A model generated the notes under the pieces. It had not been told where the DNA came from. It worked only from the letters and a program-made list of their open reading frames with translations, and ran no database searches. DNA of 64,000 bases from Alphaproteobacteria bacterium SO-S41 (GTDB lineage: Bacteria; Pseudomonadota; Alphaproteobacteria; Micropepsales; Micropepsaceae), in the NCBI GenBank assembly GCA_019670725.1, contig AP024629.1:1426001-1490000 (forward strand), written 5' to 3'. The translations under genes and the position numbers were made by a program. Below are positions 9,489-18,511 of this stretch, piece after piece. The first letter of the stretch is position 1. Every line of letters starts with the position of its first letter.

Positions 9489-10217
9489 CTAGAACAACTC
9501 CTCCTGGCCGGGAGTAGGCTTCTTCGGCTTTGGCGTGGGTTTAGGCTTAGGCCTCGGCGGAGGAGGCGGTCGCTTCGACGGCGGCTTCACCTGCGGCTCC
9601 ATCGTCCAATTCCCACCATCCTCATAAGTCTGCAGAACGGCTTTGACCTCCTCGAGGGGCGCACGATCTTCGCCAAGCCAGATGCCATGGTGCTCGATCG
9701 GCAGGATGGCGGGCATGCGATCCGTGATCGTGGCGATCAAGGCATTCGGTTTCGTCGTGACCATCGCGAAGGTGAGAAGGCGCTCGTCGCCATGCTCCCA
9801 TTCCTCATAGATCACTGCAATCGCAAGCGGCTTGCCGTCTTTTGGCGTGATCACCCACTGCTTCGTCTTCGAACCGATCTCCTCGCCTTCGTTGAAGGTG
9901 CGTACAGGCATGATGCCGCGACGAAGCGCGAAGGATTCGCTCCACGTATCTTTCGTGTCGATCGTTTCTGCGCGGGCGTGCCAGAGGCGCTTGCCGGACA
10001 AATCGAGCGAGCGGCGTTCTGGAACGCCCCATTGCATGGGAACCATTTCACGATCGCCGGCCGCGTTGAGACGCATGATGTTCGACATACGCATAGGCGT
10101 CGACACAACTTCTTCGTCTCCGCCTTCACCACCGCCGCCGTTCTCCTCAGCATCGAACGCCTTGGAGAAGTCGACGACCTCTGACCACGAGCCCATCTGG
10201 GTGAACTTGCCGCACAT
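9489..10217 (-). CDS. SOS response-associated peptidase (SRAP/YedK/HMCES-like), divergent active site
   Basis: 242 residues starting MCGK, so Cys2 becomes the N-terminal nucleophile that cross-links to abasic sites in single-stranded DNA. E110 (FNEGEEIG) fits the conserved glutamate. Two other active-site positions differ: the usual NARSET reads HARAET (H80), and the usual HDRxP reads TDRMP (T165). Residues 212-237 form a Pro/Lys-rich tail, and the protein ends in QEELF, which fits the QxxLF sliding-clamp binding pattern; human HMCES also ends with a clamp (PCNA) motif. Last gene of the imuA-led operon, starting directly after the thpR stop. Likely SOS-induced. Confidence 0.85.
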   Translation of the reverse strand: MCGKFTQMGSWSEVVDFSKAFDAEENGGGGEGGDEEVVSTPMRMSNIMRLNAAGDREMVPMQWGVPERRSLDLSGKRLWHARAETIDTKDTWSESFALRRGIMPVRTFNEGEEIGSKTKQWVITPKDGKPLAIAVIYEEWEHGDERLLTFAMVTTKPNALIATITDRMPAILPIEHHGIWLGEDRAPLEEVKAVLQTYEDGGNWTMEPQVKPPSKRPPPPPRPKPKPTPKPKKPTPGQEELF

Positions 10218-10808
10218 TCAGGCAGAGCCCATTAGCGGCCACGTCTTCAGCGGAATATGCTTTGTGTCGCCGAGCATACTATGGACCAAAACCAGCTCAG
10301 TGACGCGCCAGCTTATCGGGTCCACGTCCCGCGGAGTCACCAAATGCCCGTCGTAGAGCATCGTCACGTGAGGCACGAACATCTTGTCCACGAGCTTGCC
10401 GAGGCCGGCCGATTTCATGGCGATGCCAAGCTTCTGCTGAAACGCCTTGAGGTCGTTGAGCGCCTGCCCACCCCTGAGAACGAAGGGGCGTCTTGACTGG
10501 CGGCCGGAGAAGCTGGCTGCACGATTGAATGTTACGTCGAACGGAGCGGCTGAAACGGCATCACCTGCCGCGATTGCCTTGGTGAGTATGTCCGGGGGCA
10601 CACCGATATAGTCGTCGATGTGATTGATCGTAGCGTGGAAGCGATCGTTCCTCTGCGGTCGGCCCTTCAGGCCGATCTGAGCTCTTAGCTGCTGGGCGAT
10701 CTCGCCGATCTGGGCGGCAACATCTTTCGGCGGGAAGACTGCATAGAAGAGCCGATCCGTCGGCTTTGCCGCGCCCTCATAGCCCGCGAATGTGAAGCGT
10801 CTCGGCAT
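10218..10808 (-). CDS. thpR: 2H phosphoesterase / 2'-5' RNA ligase-like protein
   Basis: 196 residues with the two HxT motifs of the 2H superfamily: H58-A-T60 (FHATINHI) and H147-V-T149 (PHVTMLYD). Family members include ThpR/LigT, which open 2',3'-cyclic phosphates or join 2'-5' RNA ends; the substrate here is unknown. The gene starts one base after the purN stop and its own stop abuts the SRAP start, so translation is coupled through all three. Placement in a LexA-controlled repair operon suggests a role in processing damaged nucleic acid ends or nucleotides. The symbol reflects the family and not a proven orthologue. Confidence 0.8.
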   Translation of the reverse strand: MPRRFTFAGYEGAAKPTDRLFYAVFPPKDVAAQIGEIAQQLRAQIGLKGRPQRNDRFHATINHIDDYIGVPPDILTKAIAAGDAVSAAPFDVTFNRAASFSGRQSRRPFVLRGGQALNDLKAFQQKLGIAMKSAGLGKLVDKMFVPHVTMLYDGHLVTPRDVDPISWRVTELVLVHSMLGDTKHIPLKTWPLMGSA

Positions 10809-10809
10809 G

Positions 10810-11415
10810 CTAGCCCGGCGAAGTCGCTTGGAAGACGGCCTCGCCGCGGGCGACTATCTTCAGCGCCTTGTGATAGAGCTTGTGCTCTTTCTCCAGAATG
10901 CGCGCGGACAGCGTTTCGGCGGTGTCGCCGGCGAGGACGGGCACGCGCATCTGGGCGATGATCGGACCCTCATCGACGCCGGGCGTCACCCAATGCACCG
11001 TGCAGCCGGCCTCCGAGACCCCCGCGTCCAGGGCCTGCTGTTGCGGCTTCAGGCCCTTGAAGGCGGGGAGGAGCGAGGGGTGGATGTTGGTCATCTTGCC
11101 CTGCCACTCGTGGATGAAGCGCTCGGTGAGGATGCGCATGAAGCCGGCGAGGGCGACGATGTCGGGGCTGATGGATTTCAGGAAGCCGTCGAGCACGCCG
11201 TCGAATTCTTCGCGGGACGCGAAATCCTTGTGATTGATGACGGTGCGGGCGAGGCCGGCGCCTTCGGCATAGATGAGGCCCGGCGCGTCCGGCCGATTGG
11301 TGATGACGTGGTCGATCACATAGGGGCAGTCGCTGTCGGCGGACGCGTCGATCAGCGCCTTGAGATTGGAGCCGGTGCCGGAGATCAGCACCGCCACCTT
11401 CTTGCGCTCGCTCAT
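10810..11415 (-). CDS. purN: Phosphoribosylglycinamide formyltransferase (GAR transformylase)
   Basis: 201 residues, the normal length. Transfers a formyl group from 10-formyl-tetrahydrofolate to GAR in purine synthesis. Visible landmarks are the phosphate loop SGTGSNL near residue 11, NIHPSLLPAFKG (catalytic Asn and His) and HWVTPGVDEGPII (catalytic Asp). purN usually lies beside purM; here it sits 16 bases after dnaE2 and one base before thpR in the SOS mutasome operon. It could be a second copy dedicated to nucleotide supply during translesion synthesis, or the chromosome's only copy trapped in this operon. The call is firm; the role in this place is inference. Confidence 0.92.
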   Translation of the reverse strand: MSERKKVAVLISGTGSNLKALIDASADSDCPYVIDHVITNRPDAPGLIYAEGAGLARTVINHKDFASREEFDGVLDGFLKSISPDIVALAGFMRILTERFIHEWQGKMTNIHPSLLPAFKGLKPQQQALDAGVSEAGCTVHWVTPGVDEGPIIAQMRVPVLAGDTAETLSARILEKEHKLYHKALKIVARGEAVFQATSPG

Positions 11416-11431
11416 GTACTCCAGCCCAACG

Positions 11432-14400
11432 TCATCGGAAGTCCCGCGTCTTCGGCTTTATCGTATCGATATGCAGATCGGGAATATAGATGTCGCGCTG
11501 CCTGAGACCCCGAGGTGGCAACGTACGGGGATCGTGCCCCGGCGTCCCGTTATGGAATTCATCGCCGCGTCCGTGAGGCAGCGGGAAGCTGCCCTCCCGG
11601 TCGCCAACGCTGGCCAAGGCGTCCGAGAGATTAGTCAGTTCGTGAGCGACGAGGTGGACCACTTCTCCCTCGCGCTGGATGCGGCCCCGCACGCCCAGCA
11701 TGCCGGCCGATAGAATGACTCGCCGCTGCTTCTCGAATAGCGAGGGCCAGATCACGAGATTGGCGATGCCGGACTCATCCTCGATGGTGATGAACATGAC
11801 GCCCTTCGCCGAGCCGGGGCGCTGTCGCACCAGGACCAAACCGGCGATTTTCACCCAGCGGCCGTCTTTGGTGCGCATCGTCTCGGCACAAGGGATCATG
11901 CCCTGCTTTTTAAGGTCGTCGCGCAGGAAGGTTACGGGATGCTCCCGCAGCGTAAGGCCGATATGGCCGTAGTCTTCGACGACTTCACCACCTCTCGTGC
12001 GGCGCTTGAGCGATACGGCGGGCTCGATGAGTTCCGGTACAAGGTCATCCTCGCGCGCCGCGGCTGCGGCAAACAGCGGTAGCGGCTCGTCGCGCAGACC
12101 CTTCAGTTGCCAGAGGGCATTTCGTCGGCTGAGGCGGAACGTCTCTTTGAAGGCATCAGCCTGCGCAATCTTGACGAGAGCTGCGGCAGGAACGCCGGCC
12201 CGGCGCCAGAGGTCATCGACCGAGGCGAATGGCCGTCCGCGCACGGCAAGGATCTTGGCCGCTTCGACGTTGGCGAGACCGCGGACCATTCTAAGGCCGA
12301 GCCGAACTGCCAATCGCTCCTCATCGCCGGTCTCTTCGAGAGTGCAGTCCCACCGCGACGCGTTGATGCAGATCGGACGCACCTCGACGCCATGTGCGCG
12401 CGCGTCGCCGACAATCTGGGCGGGTGCATAGAAGCCCATCGGCTGGGCGTTCAGCAGCGCGGCACAGAACGCGTCGGGGTGGTGGCATTTCAGCCAGGAG
12501 GAGGCATAGGCGATCAGCGCGAAGGACGCCGCATGACTTTCCGGGAAACCGTAGCTGCCGAACCCCTCGAGCTGGCTGAAGGTGCGCTCAGCAAATTCCC
12601 GCTGATAACCGCGCTCGACCATGCCGCCCACGAGCTTGTCCTTGAAGTGGCTGACGCCGCCCGTGAACTTGAAGGTCGCCATGGAGCGGCGGAGCTGGTC
12701 GGCCTCGCCCGGGGTAAAGCCGGCACATTCGATCGCCACGCGCATCGCTTGTTCCTGGAATAGCGGCACGCCAAGCGTCTTGCCGAGAACCTTCTCCAAC
12801 TCAGGACGCGGATAGACGACGGGCTCCAGGCCCTCACGGCGGCGCAGATAGGGGTGCACCATATCGCCCTGAATGGGGCCGGGCCGGACGATCGCGACCT
12901 CAATGACGAGGTCGTAGAATGTTCGAGGTTTTAACCGCGGCAACATCGACATTTGCGCCCGGCTTTCGATCTGGAAAACGCCGAGCGTGTCGGCCTTGCG
13001 GATCATCCGGTAGGTCCGGGGATCTTCGGCGGGAATAGTCGCGAGATCGTAAGTGAGGCCCTTATGGGCCGTGAGGAGATCCAGCCCCCGCTTCATGCAG
13101 GAGAGCATGCCGAGGGCGAGGACATCGACCTTCATGAAGTTGAGGTCCGAGATGTCATCCTTGTCCCATTCGATCACCTGACGATCCTTCATCGCCGCGG
13201 GTTCAATGGGAACGAGTTCGTCCAAGCGGTCACGGGTCAGAACAAAGCCGCCCGGATGCTGGCCGAGATGCCGTGGTGTCCCGATCAGCTGACGGGCGAG
13301 GATCAGCGCAAGCCTCAGACGGCGGTCGCCGAGGTTGAGGTTCAGATCCTCGGCATGCTTAGGCACGACGCCTTCCTCAGACCAGCCCCAGATCTGGGAT
13401 GACAACATCTTCGTCAGGTCTTCGGTAAGCCCCAGAGCCTTGCCGACATCGCGGAGCGCACCCTTCGCCCGATAGCGGGTCACCGTCGAGCAGAGAGCCG
13501 CGTGGTCGCGGCCGTAGGTGTCGTAAACCCACTGCATCACGGTCTCACGCCGCTCGTGTTCAAAGTCGACATCGATGTCCGGCGGCTCGCGGCGCTCCTC
13601 GCTCACGAAACGCTCGAAGAGGAGGTCGTTTCTGCCCGGATCAATGGACGTGATCCCGAGGACGAAGCAGACCGCGCTGTTGGCCGCAGAGCCGCGCCCC
13701 TGACAGAGAATGTTCTGGCTGCGCGCGAACCGAACGATCGCGTTCACAGTCAGGAAGTAGGGGGCGTATTCCAGCTTCTCGATCAGCGCGAGTTCGTGCT
13801 TCAGGGATTTGACGACGCTGTCAGGCACGCCTTCCTGATAGCGCTCCGCCGCACCCTCCCAGGTCAGCTTCTCCAGCGTCTGCTGTGATGTTCGACCCGG
13901 CTCCGTCACCTCGTCGGGGTACTGATAGGCGAGCTCCATCAGCGAGAACCGGCAGCGTTCGGCGATCACCAGCGTGTTCGCGATAGCCTGCGGGTAACGG
14001 GCGAAGAGACGCGCCATCTCCGCCGGCGGCTTCAGGTAGCGGTCGGCATGGCGCTCGCGGCGGAACCCAGCATCGTCGATTGTGCACTTGTTGCGGATGC
14101 AGGTCACGACATCCTGCAGAATGCGGCGCTCCGGGATATGGAAGAGGATGTCATTGGTCGCGACGACCGCGACCTTGGACTTGGCAGCGAGGTTGGAGAG
14201 CTTGTGCAGCCGAAGTGCGTCATTCGGCCGGCGGCGCAGCGTCAGAGCGAGATAGGCGCGGTCGCCAAACACTTTGGCGAGACGTTGGAGGCGGACGCCG
14301 CACATGTCGTCAGCCGCGTCCGGCACCAAGATCGCAATCAGACCTTCGCTCGCCGCCGCGAGATCATTCCAATCCAGTTTGCATTGCGCCTTGCCGCCGC

Positions 14401-14698
14401 GCTTCTTGCCGAGCGAGAGGAGACGGCAAAGCCGCGCATAGGCTGGGCGATCGGTAGGATAGACCAGAACGGACATGCCATCGGTCAGGTCCAACCGGCA
14501 GCCGACGATCAGCCGGATCCCCGTAACCTTCGAGGCGTCGAGAGCGCGAACGATGCCGGCGAGACTGTTGCGATCGACGATGCCGAGCGCCTCGATGCCG
14601 AGCTTGTGCGCGGTCTCGAAGAGCTCTGGACTTGAGCTCGCACCGCGCAGGAAGCTGAAGTGCGAGGTGCATTGCAGTTCGACATAGCGCTCGGTCAT
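11432..14698 (-). CDS. dnaE2: Error-prone DNA polymerase III alpha subunit DnaE2 (ImuC)
   Basis: 1088 residues, typical of DnaE2. An N-terminal PHP domain (begins with the conserved [16 protein letters not shown]) is followed by the C-family polymerase core; [14 protein letters not shown] and [11 protein letters not shown] hold the three catalytic aspartates. A helix-hairpin-helix region, an OB fold and the family tail [19 protein letters not shown] complete it. DnaE2 does the actual lesion bypass in the ImuA-ImuB-DnaE2 mutasome and causes damage-induced mutation. The start overlaps the imuB stop as ATGA. Expression should follow the LexA box upstream of imuA. Confidence 0.97.
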   Translation of the reverse strand: MTERYVELQCTSHFSFLRGASSSPELFETAHKLGIEALGIVDRNSLAGIVRALDASKVTGIRLIVGCRLDLTDGMSVLVYPTDRPAYARLCRLLSLGKKRGGKAQCKLDWNDLAAASEGLIAILVPDAADDMCGVRLQRLAKVFGDRAYLALTLRRRPNDALRLHKLSNLAAKSKVAVVATNDILFHIPERRILQDVVTCIRNKCTIDDAGFRRERHADRYLKPPAEMARLFARYPQAIANTLVIAERCRFSLMELAYQYPDEVTEPGRTSQQTLEKLTWEGAAERYQEGVPDSVVKSLKHELALIEKLEYAPYFLTVNAIVRFARSQNILCQGRGSAANSAVCFVLGITSIDPGRNDLLFERFVSEERREPPDIDVDFEHERRETVMQWVYDTYGRDHAALCSTVTRYRAKGALRDVGKALGLTEDLTKMLSSQIWGWSEEGVVPKHAEDLNLNLGDRRLRLALILARQLIGTPRHLGQHPGGFVLTRDRLDELVPIEPAAMKDRQVIEWDKDDISDLNFMKVDVLALGMLSCMKRGLDLLTAHKGLTYDLATIPAEDPRTYRMIRKADTLGVFQIESRAQMSMLPRLKPRTFYDLVIEVAIVRPGPIQGDMVHPYLRRREGLEPVVYPRPELEKVLGKTLGVPLFQEQAMRVAIECAGFTPGEADQLRRSMATFKFTGGVSHFKDKLVGGMVERGYQREFAERTFSQLEGFGSYGFPESHAASFALIAYASSWLKCHHPDAFCAALLNAQPMGFYAPAQIVGDARAHGVEVRPICINASRWDCTLEETGDEERLAVRLGLRMVRGLANVEAAKILAVRGRPFASVDDLWRRAGVPAAALVKIAQADAFKETFRLSRRNALWQLKGLRDEPLPLFAAAAAREDDLVPELIEPAVSLKRRTRGGEVVEDYGHIGLTLREHPVTFLRDDLKKQGMIPCAETMRTKDGRWVKIAGLVLVRQRPGSAKGVMFITIEDESGIANLVIWPSLFEKQRRVILSAGMLGVRGRIQREGEVVHLVAHELTNLSDALASVGDREGSFPLPHGRGDEFHNGTPGHDPRTLPPRGLRQRDIYIPDLHIDTIKPKTRDFR

Positions 14699-16218
14699 CC
14701 GAAGATCCCATGGATGAACCAGTCATGCGATCCCGTGGTAGCATCGACGCCATCGCCTTGACGGAAGACCCAGAAGCGCTCGCCAGCTTCGTCCTCGACC
14801 TGAAAATAGTCGCGCACGGCAATGAGCTCGGCGTCGCGCTTCCACCATTCGCCAAAGACCCGCTCGGGGCCGTCGGCGCGCTTCACACGGCGACGAATGC
14901 CACGCCAGGTGAAGCTGACCGGTGGATTATCGGGGAGCAGTGCGACCGTCTCGATGCGCTCAGGGTGCGGGAAAAGCCGCGATGGGCGTGGCCAATGATC
15001 CGGCCAGCCTTCCCCTGTCTGCGGTGCAGTCGGGGCAACTTTGCCAACTGAGCGTTCGGGAACGTCACTTTGCAGCGGCGCGAACCGATAGAGGCGATGC
15101 TCTCCCACGCGGTTGGAGAGTGTATCGATAAGCGCGGTGATATCGGCTTCCGGGGCGTCGATAAGGGAGGAAATCGACTGCTTGGCACCGAGCGGCTCAA
15201 CAACTGGCGCCGACAAGGTCATGATCTCGACGCCGAAGCCCGGATCGATCTTCTCGATCTTGTCGCAGAGCAGCCGCGTCAGGCGTTTGACGTCGCGCAC
15301 GGGCAGGGCGGTGCCGACGCGAATTGCCTCAATCCGGTTGTCCACGCGGTGGAACAGAAGGTCGAGGCGTTTGGCACCGAGCCCTTGCTCTTCGAGCTTG
15401 GCGCAAAGCGCGATCACCAGCTTGTTCGTATAGCGGGCCAGGGTCTCCGGCGCCCCGATCGGTTCGGCGAAGCCTTGACGGACCGTGATGAGATCAGGCG
15501 GTGCCACTGGATCGATCGGCTCGTCGAGTGCCCCCATGGCCCGGTCAAGCAGGCGGCCGAGCTCGGGCCCGAAGCGAAGGGTCAAAGGTGCGCGCGGCTT
15601 AGAGGCGAGATCGGCAATGGTTTCGAAGCCGAGGCGGCGCAGGCCATCAAGCGTTTCCGGGCCTAGGCGCAGCGCCACCATCGGGAGAGGCATGATGCGG
15701 TCCGCACTGGTGCCTGGCGGCACAATCATAAGCGGTTGATTGCTGTAACGCGCCAAAGCATGCGCCGCGCCCCAACTATCGGCGATCGCCGCACGCGCTA
15801 CGATGCCTGAACCCACCAGGCGATCGATCATGCCGGCAAGCATGGCGCTTTCACCGCCCTTGAGGTGCGCGGCGCCGGTCGCGTCGATCACGATCCCATC
15901 GGGCGGATCGGCAGCAACAATGGGCGCATAGCGCTGCAGCGCCCAAACGGCCAGGCGCTCCAAGGCATCGGCGTCGCCTGCTGGATCAGCCTCCTTGATG
16001 ACGAGACCGGGGACGAGGGCCTGCGCTTTCGTGGCGGGCATCCCGGGATGGAGTCCGAGTCCTGCTGCGGCTGTATCTGCAGCCAACACCACCCGCCGCC
16101 TGCCATCACGCCCGACTAGGACGATTGGGGTTTCAGGCGGTGGCGCGGTAGCTCCCATCGCCCGCCTGAGCCTGTCCGTAGGCCAGGTGGGGAGGTACAG
16201 CGAGACGACCCTGCGCAT
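14695..16218 (-). CDS. imuB: ImuB, catalytically inactive Y-family polymerase subunit of the mutasome
   Basis: 507 residues from ATG 16218, which has a GGAAG six bases upstream; the longer frame would need a TTG at 16236. The start [17 protein letters not shown] and the following fingers/little-finger order match ImuB, which lacks the catalytic acids of Pol IV/V and works as an adaptor joining ImuA, DnaE2 and the sliding clamp. KQSISSL (about residues 346-352) is in the place where ImuB proteins carry a clamp-binding motif, but it is a weak match. The gene overlaps the imuA 3' end by 86 bases, so the two are translationally linked. Confidence 0.93.
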   Translation of the reverse strand: MRRVVSLYLPTWPTDRLRRAMGATAPPPETPIVLVGRDGRRRVVLAADTAAAGLGLHPGMPATKAQALVPGLVIKEADPAGDADALERLAVWALQRYAPIVAADPPDGIVIDATGAAHLKGGESAMLAGMIDRLVGSGIVARAAIADSWGAAHALARYSNQPLMIVPPGTSADRIMPLPMVALRLGPETLDGLRRLGFETIADLASKPRAPLTLRFGPELGRLLDRAMGALDEPIDPVAPPDLITVRQGFAEPIGAPETLARYTNKLVIALCAKLEEQGLGAKRLDLLFHRVDNRIEAIRVGTALPVRDVKRLTRLLCDKIEKIDPGFGVEIMTLSAPVVEPLGAKQSISSLIDAPEADITALIDTLSNRVGEHRLYRFAPLQSDVPERSVGKVAPTAPQTGEGWPDHWPRPSRLFPHPERIETVALLPDNPPVSFTWRGIRRRVKRADGPERVFGEWWKRDAELIAVRDYFQVEDEAGERFWVFRQGDGVDATTGSHDWFIHGIFG

Positions 16219-16885
16219 CACACGCTTCCAACTCAAACTCCGCGCTTTCTCCGGCGCGGCATCGGATCAATTCAACAAACCAGCGCGCTCGTCCGACGCC
16301 AGGTACTGGCAAGGGCGCTGAGGGGAGGGCGCTGACGCGCCATCTGGTGACCGCGGCCGTCGGCTGGCCGAAGTCCGACGCTTCGCTCTGACGCCGCCAA
16401 CGGCGAATACAGAGCCCCATGGCACCGGAGCTTTCTGCGGCGAGCTGCAGTCGGCGCGATGCGGTCATGGAGAGGCGCGCGACCTCGGCGATGACCGCGC
16501 CCATGCCGTTATGGCGCAGCCCATCCTCGAAACAGGCAAGGACTGACTTCTCGTCGCCGGCTTCCACATAGGTGACGCGATCAGGACCTAACCCGGCTTG
16601 CTCCAGCGCTGGGGCGAAGAGATCGGGCCGAACCAGGCACCAGAGCACCGGCCCGCGCGTGCGGGCGGCAATGCCGGCCGTAAAGAGCGCGGCGGCAGCG
16701 CCATCGACCGCGCCGTTTCCGCCCCCGGCGATCTCATGCAAGGCACCGAGGGATAGGCCGTGGGTGGGGAGCTTCGCATCGATTGCACCGACGCCGAACG
16801 GCAGCACATCGATGGTCCGGCGTTCCGCCGTTTCCAGCTTACGCACCTTCTCGCGCAGAGCATCGATGGCGGGTGGTGACCGCAT
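16133..16885 (-). CDS. imuA: ImuA, RecA-like mutasome accessory protein
   Basis: 250 residues. The protein begins with a short helix and the FGVGAIDAKLPTHGLSLGAL stretch typical of ImuA, then a RecA-like alpha/beta core (VLWCLVRPDLFAPALEQAGL) and WRVSALPSAPLPVPGVGRAR near the end. ImuA binds RecA and ImuB and helps recruit the mutasome. It is the first gene of six: imuA-imuB-dnaE2-purN-thpR-SRAP, with overlaps or gaps of at most 16 bases. A perfect LexA box lies 38-52 bases upstream of the start codon. The 3' end overlaps imuB by 86 bases, which is more than usual. Confidence 0.93.
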   Translation of the reverse strand: MRSPPAIDALREKVRKLETAERRTIDVLPFGVGAIDAKLPTHGLSLGALHEIAGGGNGAVDGAAAALFTAGIAARTRGPVLWCLVRPDLFAPALEQAGLGPDRVTYVEAGDEKSVLACFEDGLRHNGMGAVIAEVARLSMTASRRLQLAAESSGAMGLCIRRWRRQSEASDFGQPTAAVTRWRVSALPSAPLPVPGVGRARWFVELIRCRAGESAEFELEACDAQGRLAVPPHLAYGQAQAGDGSYRATA

Positions 16886-16922
16886 TCGGACTATTGACCT
16901 TTGGCTGGGGCTGCGGTTCTAT

Positions 16923-16937
16923 GTTCCTACTTTGTTC
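16923..16937. promoter_or_regulatory. LexA (SOS) box, GTTC-N7-GTTC
   Basis: GTTCCTACTTTGTTC: two GTTC half-sites exactly seven bases apart, the alphaproteobacterial LexA site. A further GTTC stands at 16916-16919. The box is 38 bases from the imuA start on one side and 33 bases from the ATG of the plus-strand gene at 16970 on the other, so LexA could repress both directions. Confidence 0.9.
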
Positions 16938-16969
16938 TTTAGCGCAGCCGAGAGTCAAGGGTTCCGACG

Positions 16970-17194
16970 ATGGTCACGATCCTCAACCTGAAAACCCCGC
17001 CAATTCTGCGGGATGAGCTGCGCGCGATCGGCGATCTCACCGACAACTACATTGCGGAAGTGCGACGCGAGATTGGCAATGTCTCGTGGGAGCGCATGGC
17101 GTGTGAGCTCGAAGAGAAACCAGATTCAGGCGAGGAGGGGCCAGAGGTGTCACTCGCCATCGCCCGCGAAATCCGCCGCCGACTAGCGGCTTAG
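16970..17194 (+). CDS. Small hypothetical protein, 74 aa
   Basis: 74 residues, charged and helical by eye (RDELRAIGDLTDNYIAEVRR), no membrane segment, no family I recognise. ATG 16970 is preceded by AAGGG eight bases upstream. It is divergent from imuA and shares with it a short intergenic region containing the LexA box, so it may be SOS-controlled. It leads a plus-strand series with the broken frame at 17220 and the methyltransferase-like gene at 17402. Confidence 0.6.
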   Translation: MVTILNLKTPPILRDELRAIGDLTDNYIAEVRREIGNVSWERMACELEEKPDSGEEGPEVSLAIAREIRRRLAA

Positions 17195-17219
17195 ATCATC
17201 ATTTCCAACGGAGGCGACT

Positions 17220-17391
17220 ATGGAGTTCGAGCAAGAGAGCCCGATCGACTACCCTGCGTATGAGCCCATTCCTGACGGCCTAGGATTCGACATCGCTGCT
17301 GGCTTCAACGAGGCTGACGAGCGGTCACCTCGCAGTCCTCGCAACTGTCTCCGAAATCGCCAATGCCGTGCGTGCGCATCTGAACGCCTGA
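17220..17391 (+). pseudogene. Small gene split by an apparent one-base frameshift
   Basis: ATG 17220 has a strong GGAGG five bases upstream. The frame reads well for 34 residues (ending FNEADE), then loses sense; skipping one base near 17322 gives GHLAVLATVSEIANAVRAHL and two more residues before a stop at 17389-17391, a natural helical end ten bases before the next gene's start. Unskipped, the frame runs on to 17711 as a shadow of the next gene. It may be a real mutation, a sequencing error, or less likely a programmed shift. The intact product would be 56 residues, of unknown function. Confidence 0.5.
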
Positions 17392-17401
17392 CTGGACCAA
17401 A

Positions 17402-17968
17402 ATGCCAATTCCCGATTGGGATCTTCCCGACACCATCGAGCCGTTGTCGCTGTCGAAACTTGCTCCGGCAGTCTCCCGAAATGCGAAGTTCGTTGCGGAA
17501 TTGCTCGCTGAGATTGGTGCGACGTCTGTGCTCGATCTCAACTGTTGGTACAAATCGGTGGCACTGTTTCTGCCGGCAGCGACGACTTACATCGCTGCGG
17601 AGCTCCCTCAGTTTGGGCCGACGGCCGATGCTATTATGTGGAATCCGGATGATGGCCCACCACGCATCTCGGCGGACGCCGTCATCGTCGATGACGTTCT
17701 TCCGTATGTGAAGGATAATCGAGCCCTGCTAGCTGCGCTATCAACACGCCATCGCCATGCGATCGTAGCCTACACAGGATGGCTGGGGCGCCTGGAGCCT
17801 GAGCCGATCGAGTTCGCCAACGAACGATTTGATTGTCAGCATCTCCATGACTACTCGCACCGCCAGCTTAAAGACCTCTTCGAGGCGAGCGGATGGTCCG
17901 TCCTAAAATTCCACGACATTCCTTATGAGGGCCGCAGTACGTGGCTGCTTTCATCAAGAAATGGCTAG
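17402..17968 (+). CDS. Class I SAM methyltransferase-like protein, possibly inactive
   Basis: 188 residues. GATSVLDLNCWYKSVALFLP (about 39-58) resembles motif I of Rossmann methyltransferases, followed by YIAAELPQF, ADAVIVDDVLPYV (motif IV position) and a C-terminal ASGWSVLKFHDIPYEGRSTW strand-helix pair. Motif I lacks the usual GxGxG glycines, so SAM binding is doubtful. The gene follows the frameshifted small gene by 10 bases. Target unknown; the fold call is by eye. Confidence 0.5.
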   Translation: MPIPDWDLPDTIEPLSLSKLAPAVSRNAKFVAELLAEIGATSVLDLNCWYKSVALFLPAATTYIAAELPQFGPTADAIMWNPDDGPPRISADAVIVDDVLPYVKDNRALLAALSTRHRHAIVAYTGWLGRLEPEPIEFANERFDCQHLHDYSHRQLKDLFEASGWSVLKFHDIPYEGRSTWLLSSRNG

Positions 17969-18013
17969 GCCTTAGGGTACCTGCAGCGAGAGAGTTGACT
18001 CTAAGATCGAGGT

Positions 18014-18127
18014 CTAGCGTCGGCTTTCGGTGAACGAACTCACCAGTTCGCGCAAGAGCAACCATACAAACGTCGTGAGTGCGACGAATGACGGGATTCC
18101 GACAAGGAGCGCGGACCAATTATCCAT
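18014..18127 (-). CDS. Tiny single-span membrane protein, 37 aa
   Basis: ATG 18127 to TAG 18014 encodes 37 residues: MDNWSALLVGIPSFVALT then a hydrophobic stretch TFVWLLLRELV and a charged tail SSFTESRR. It has one predicted membrane span and a short basic end, as in many small membrane-active peptides. It starts 24 bases after the stop of the XRE regulator and could be its co-transcribed partner. The ribosome site is weak. Function unknown; a toxin-like role is possible but unsupported beyond size and place. Confidence 0.4.
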   Translation of the reverse strand: MDNWSALLVGIPSFVALTTFVWLLLRELVSSFTESRR

Positions 18128-18151
18128 GCGCTTACAGCTAGCCGCGTTCTG

Positions 18152-18439
18152 CTATGAATCAAGCTCGCCAGTCCGGCGCATCAACGCGATCAACTCACGC
18201 ATTAGGCTCACCACATCAAATCCAACTACCGCGGCAAGCCTCGCAAGCTCAACCACATCAATGCGACGCTGAGCGGTCTCGATTTTGGCGACAATCGACT
18301 GGTTCCACCCGAGAGCCTCAGCGACGGCGTGTTGGCTCATACCCGCCTTCTTTCGCCGCTCCACAAGCAACCCCACGAACTCGGCATAGGTGCCGTCGTG
18401 CAGTGACGCGGTGCGAGATTTTTGAGGTGTACCCGCCAT
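18152..18439 (-). CDS. XRE-family helix-turn-helix regulator
   Basis: 95 residues with a lambda-repressor-type HTH at about 20-75: LLVERRKKAGMSQHAVAEAL, then GWNQSIVAKIETAQRRIDVV, the typical layout of XRE proteins. No effector domain follows. The start codon lies 27 bases from a perfect short palindrome (18466-18478), probably its operator, which lies between it and the divergent lipoprotein gene. Likely autoregulated and controlling the lipoprotein; the 37-aa gene downstream may share its transcript. Confidence 0.85.
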   Translation of the reverse strand: MAGTPQKSRTASLHDGTYAEFVGLLVERRKKAGMSQHAVAEALGWNQSIVAKIETAQRRIDVVELARLAAVVGFDVVSLMRELIALMRRTGELDS

Positions 18440-18465
18440 TGAATGCCGGGTAATGCGATAATAGA

Positions 18466-18478
18466 ATTATGCCATAAT
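18466..18478. promoter_or_regulatory. Palindromic operator candidate ATTATG-c-CATAAT
   Basis: A perfect 6-bp inverted repeat around one base in the A+T-rich gap between the divergent XRE regulator and the lipoprotein gene. Most likely the XRE binding site. Confidence 0.55.
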
Positions 18479-18511
18479 CGGCTAATAGACAGGTCGGCAT
18501 CAGGAGGGGTG

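Noticed and set aside
17392-17711. C-terminal two thirds of the frame that begins at 17220
   Set aside because: Overlaps the better methyltransferase-like gene and reads as low-quality Arg/Ser/Cys sequence.
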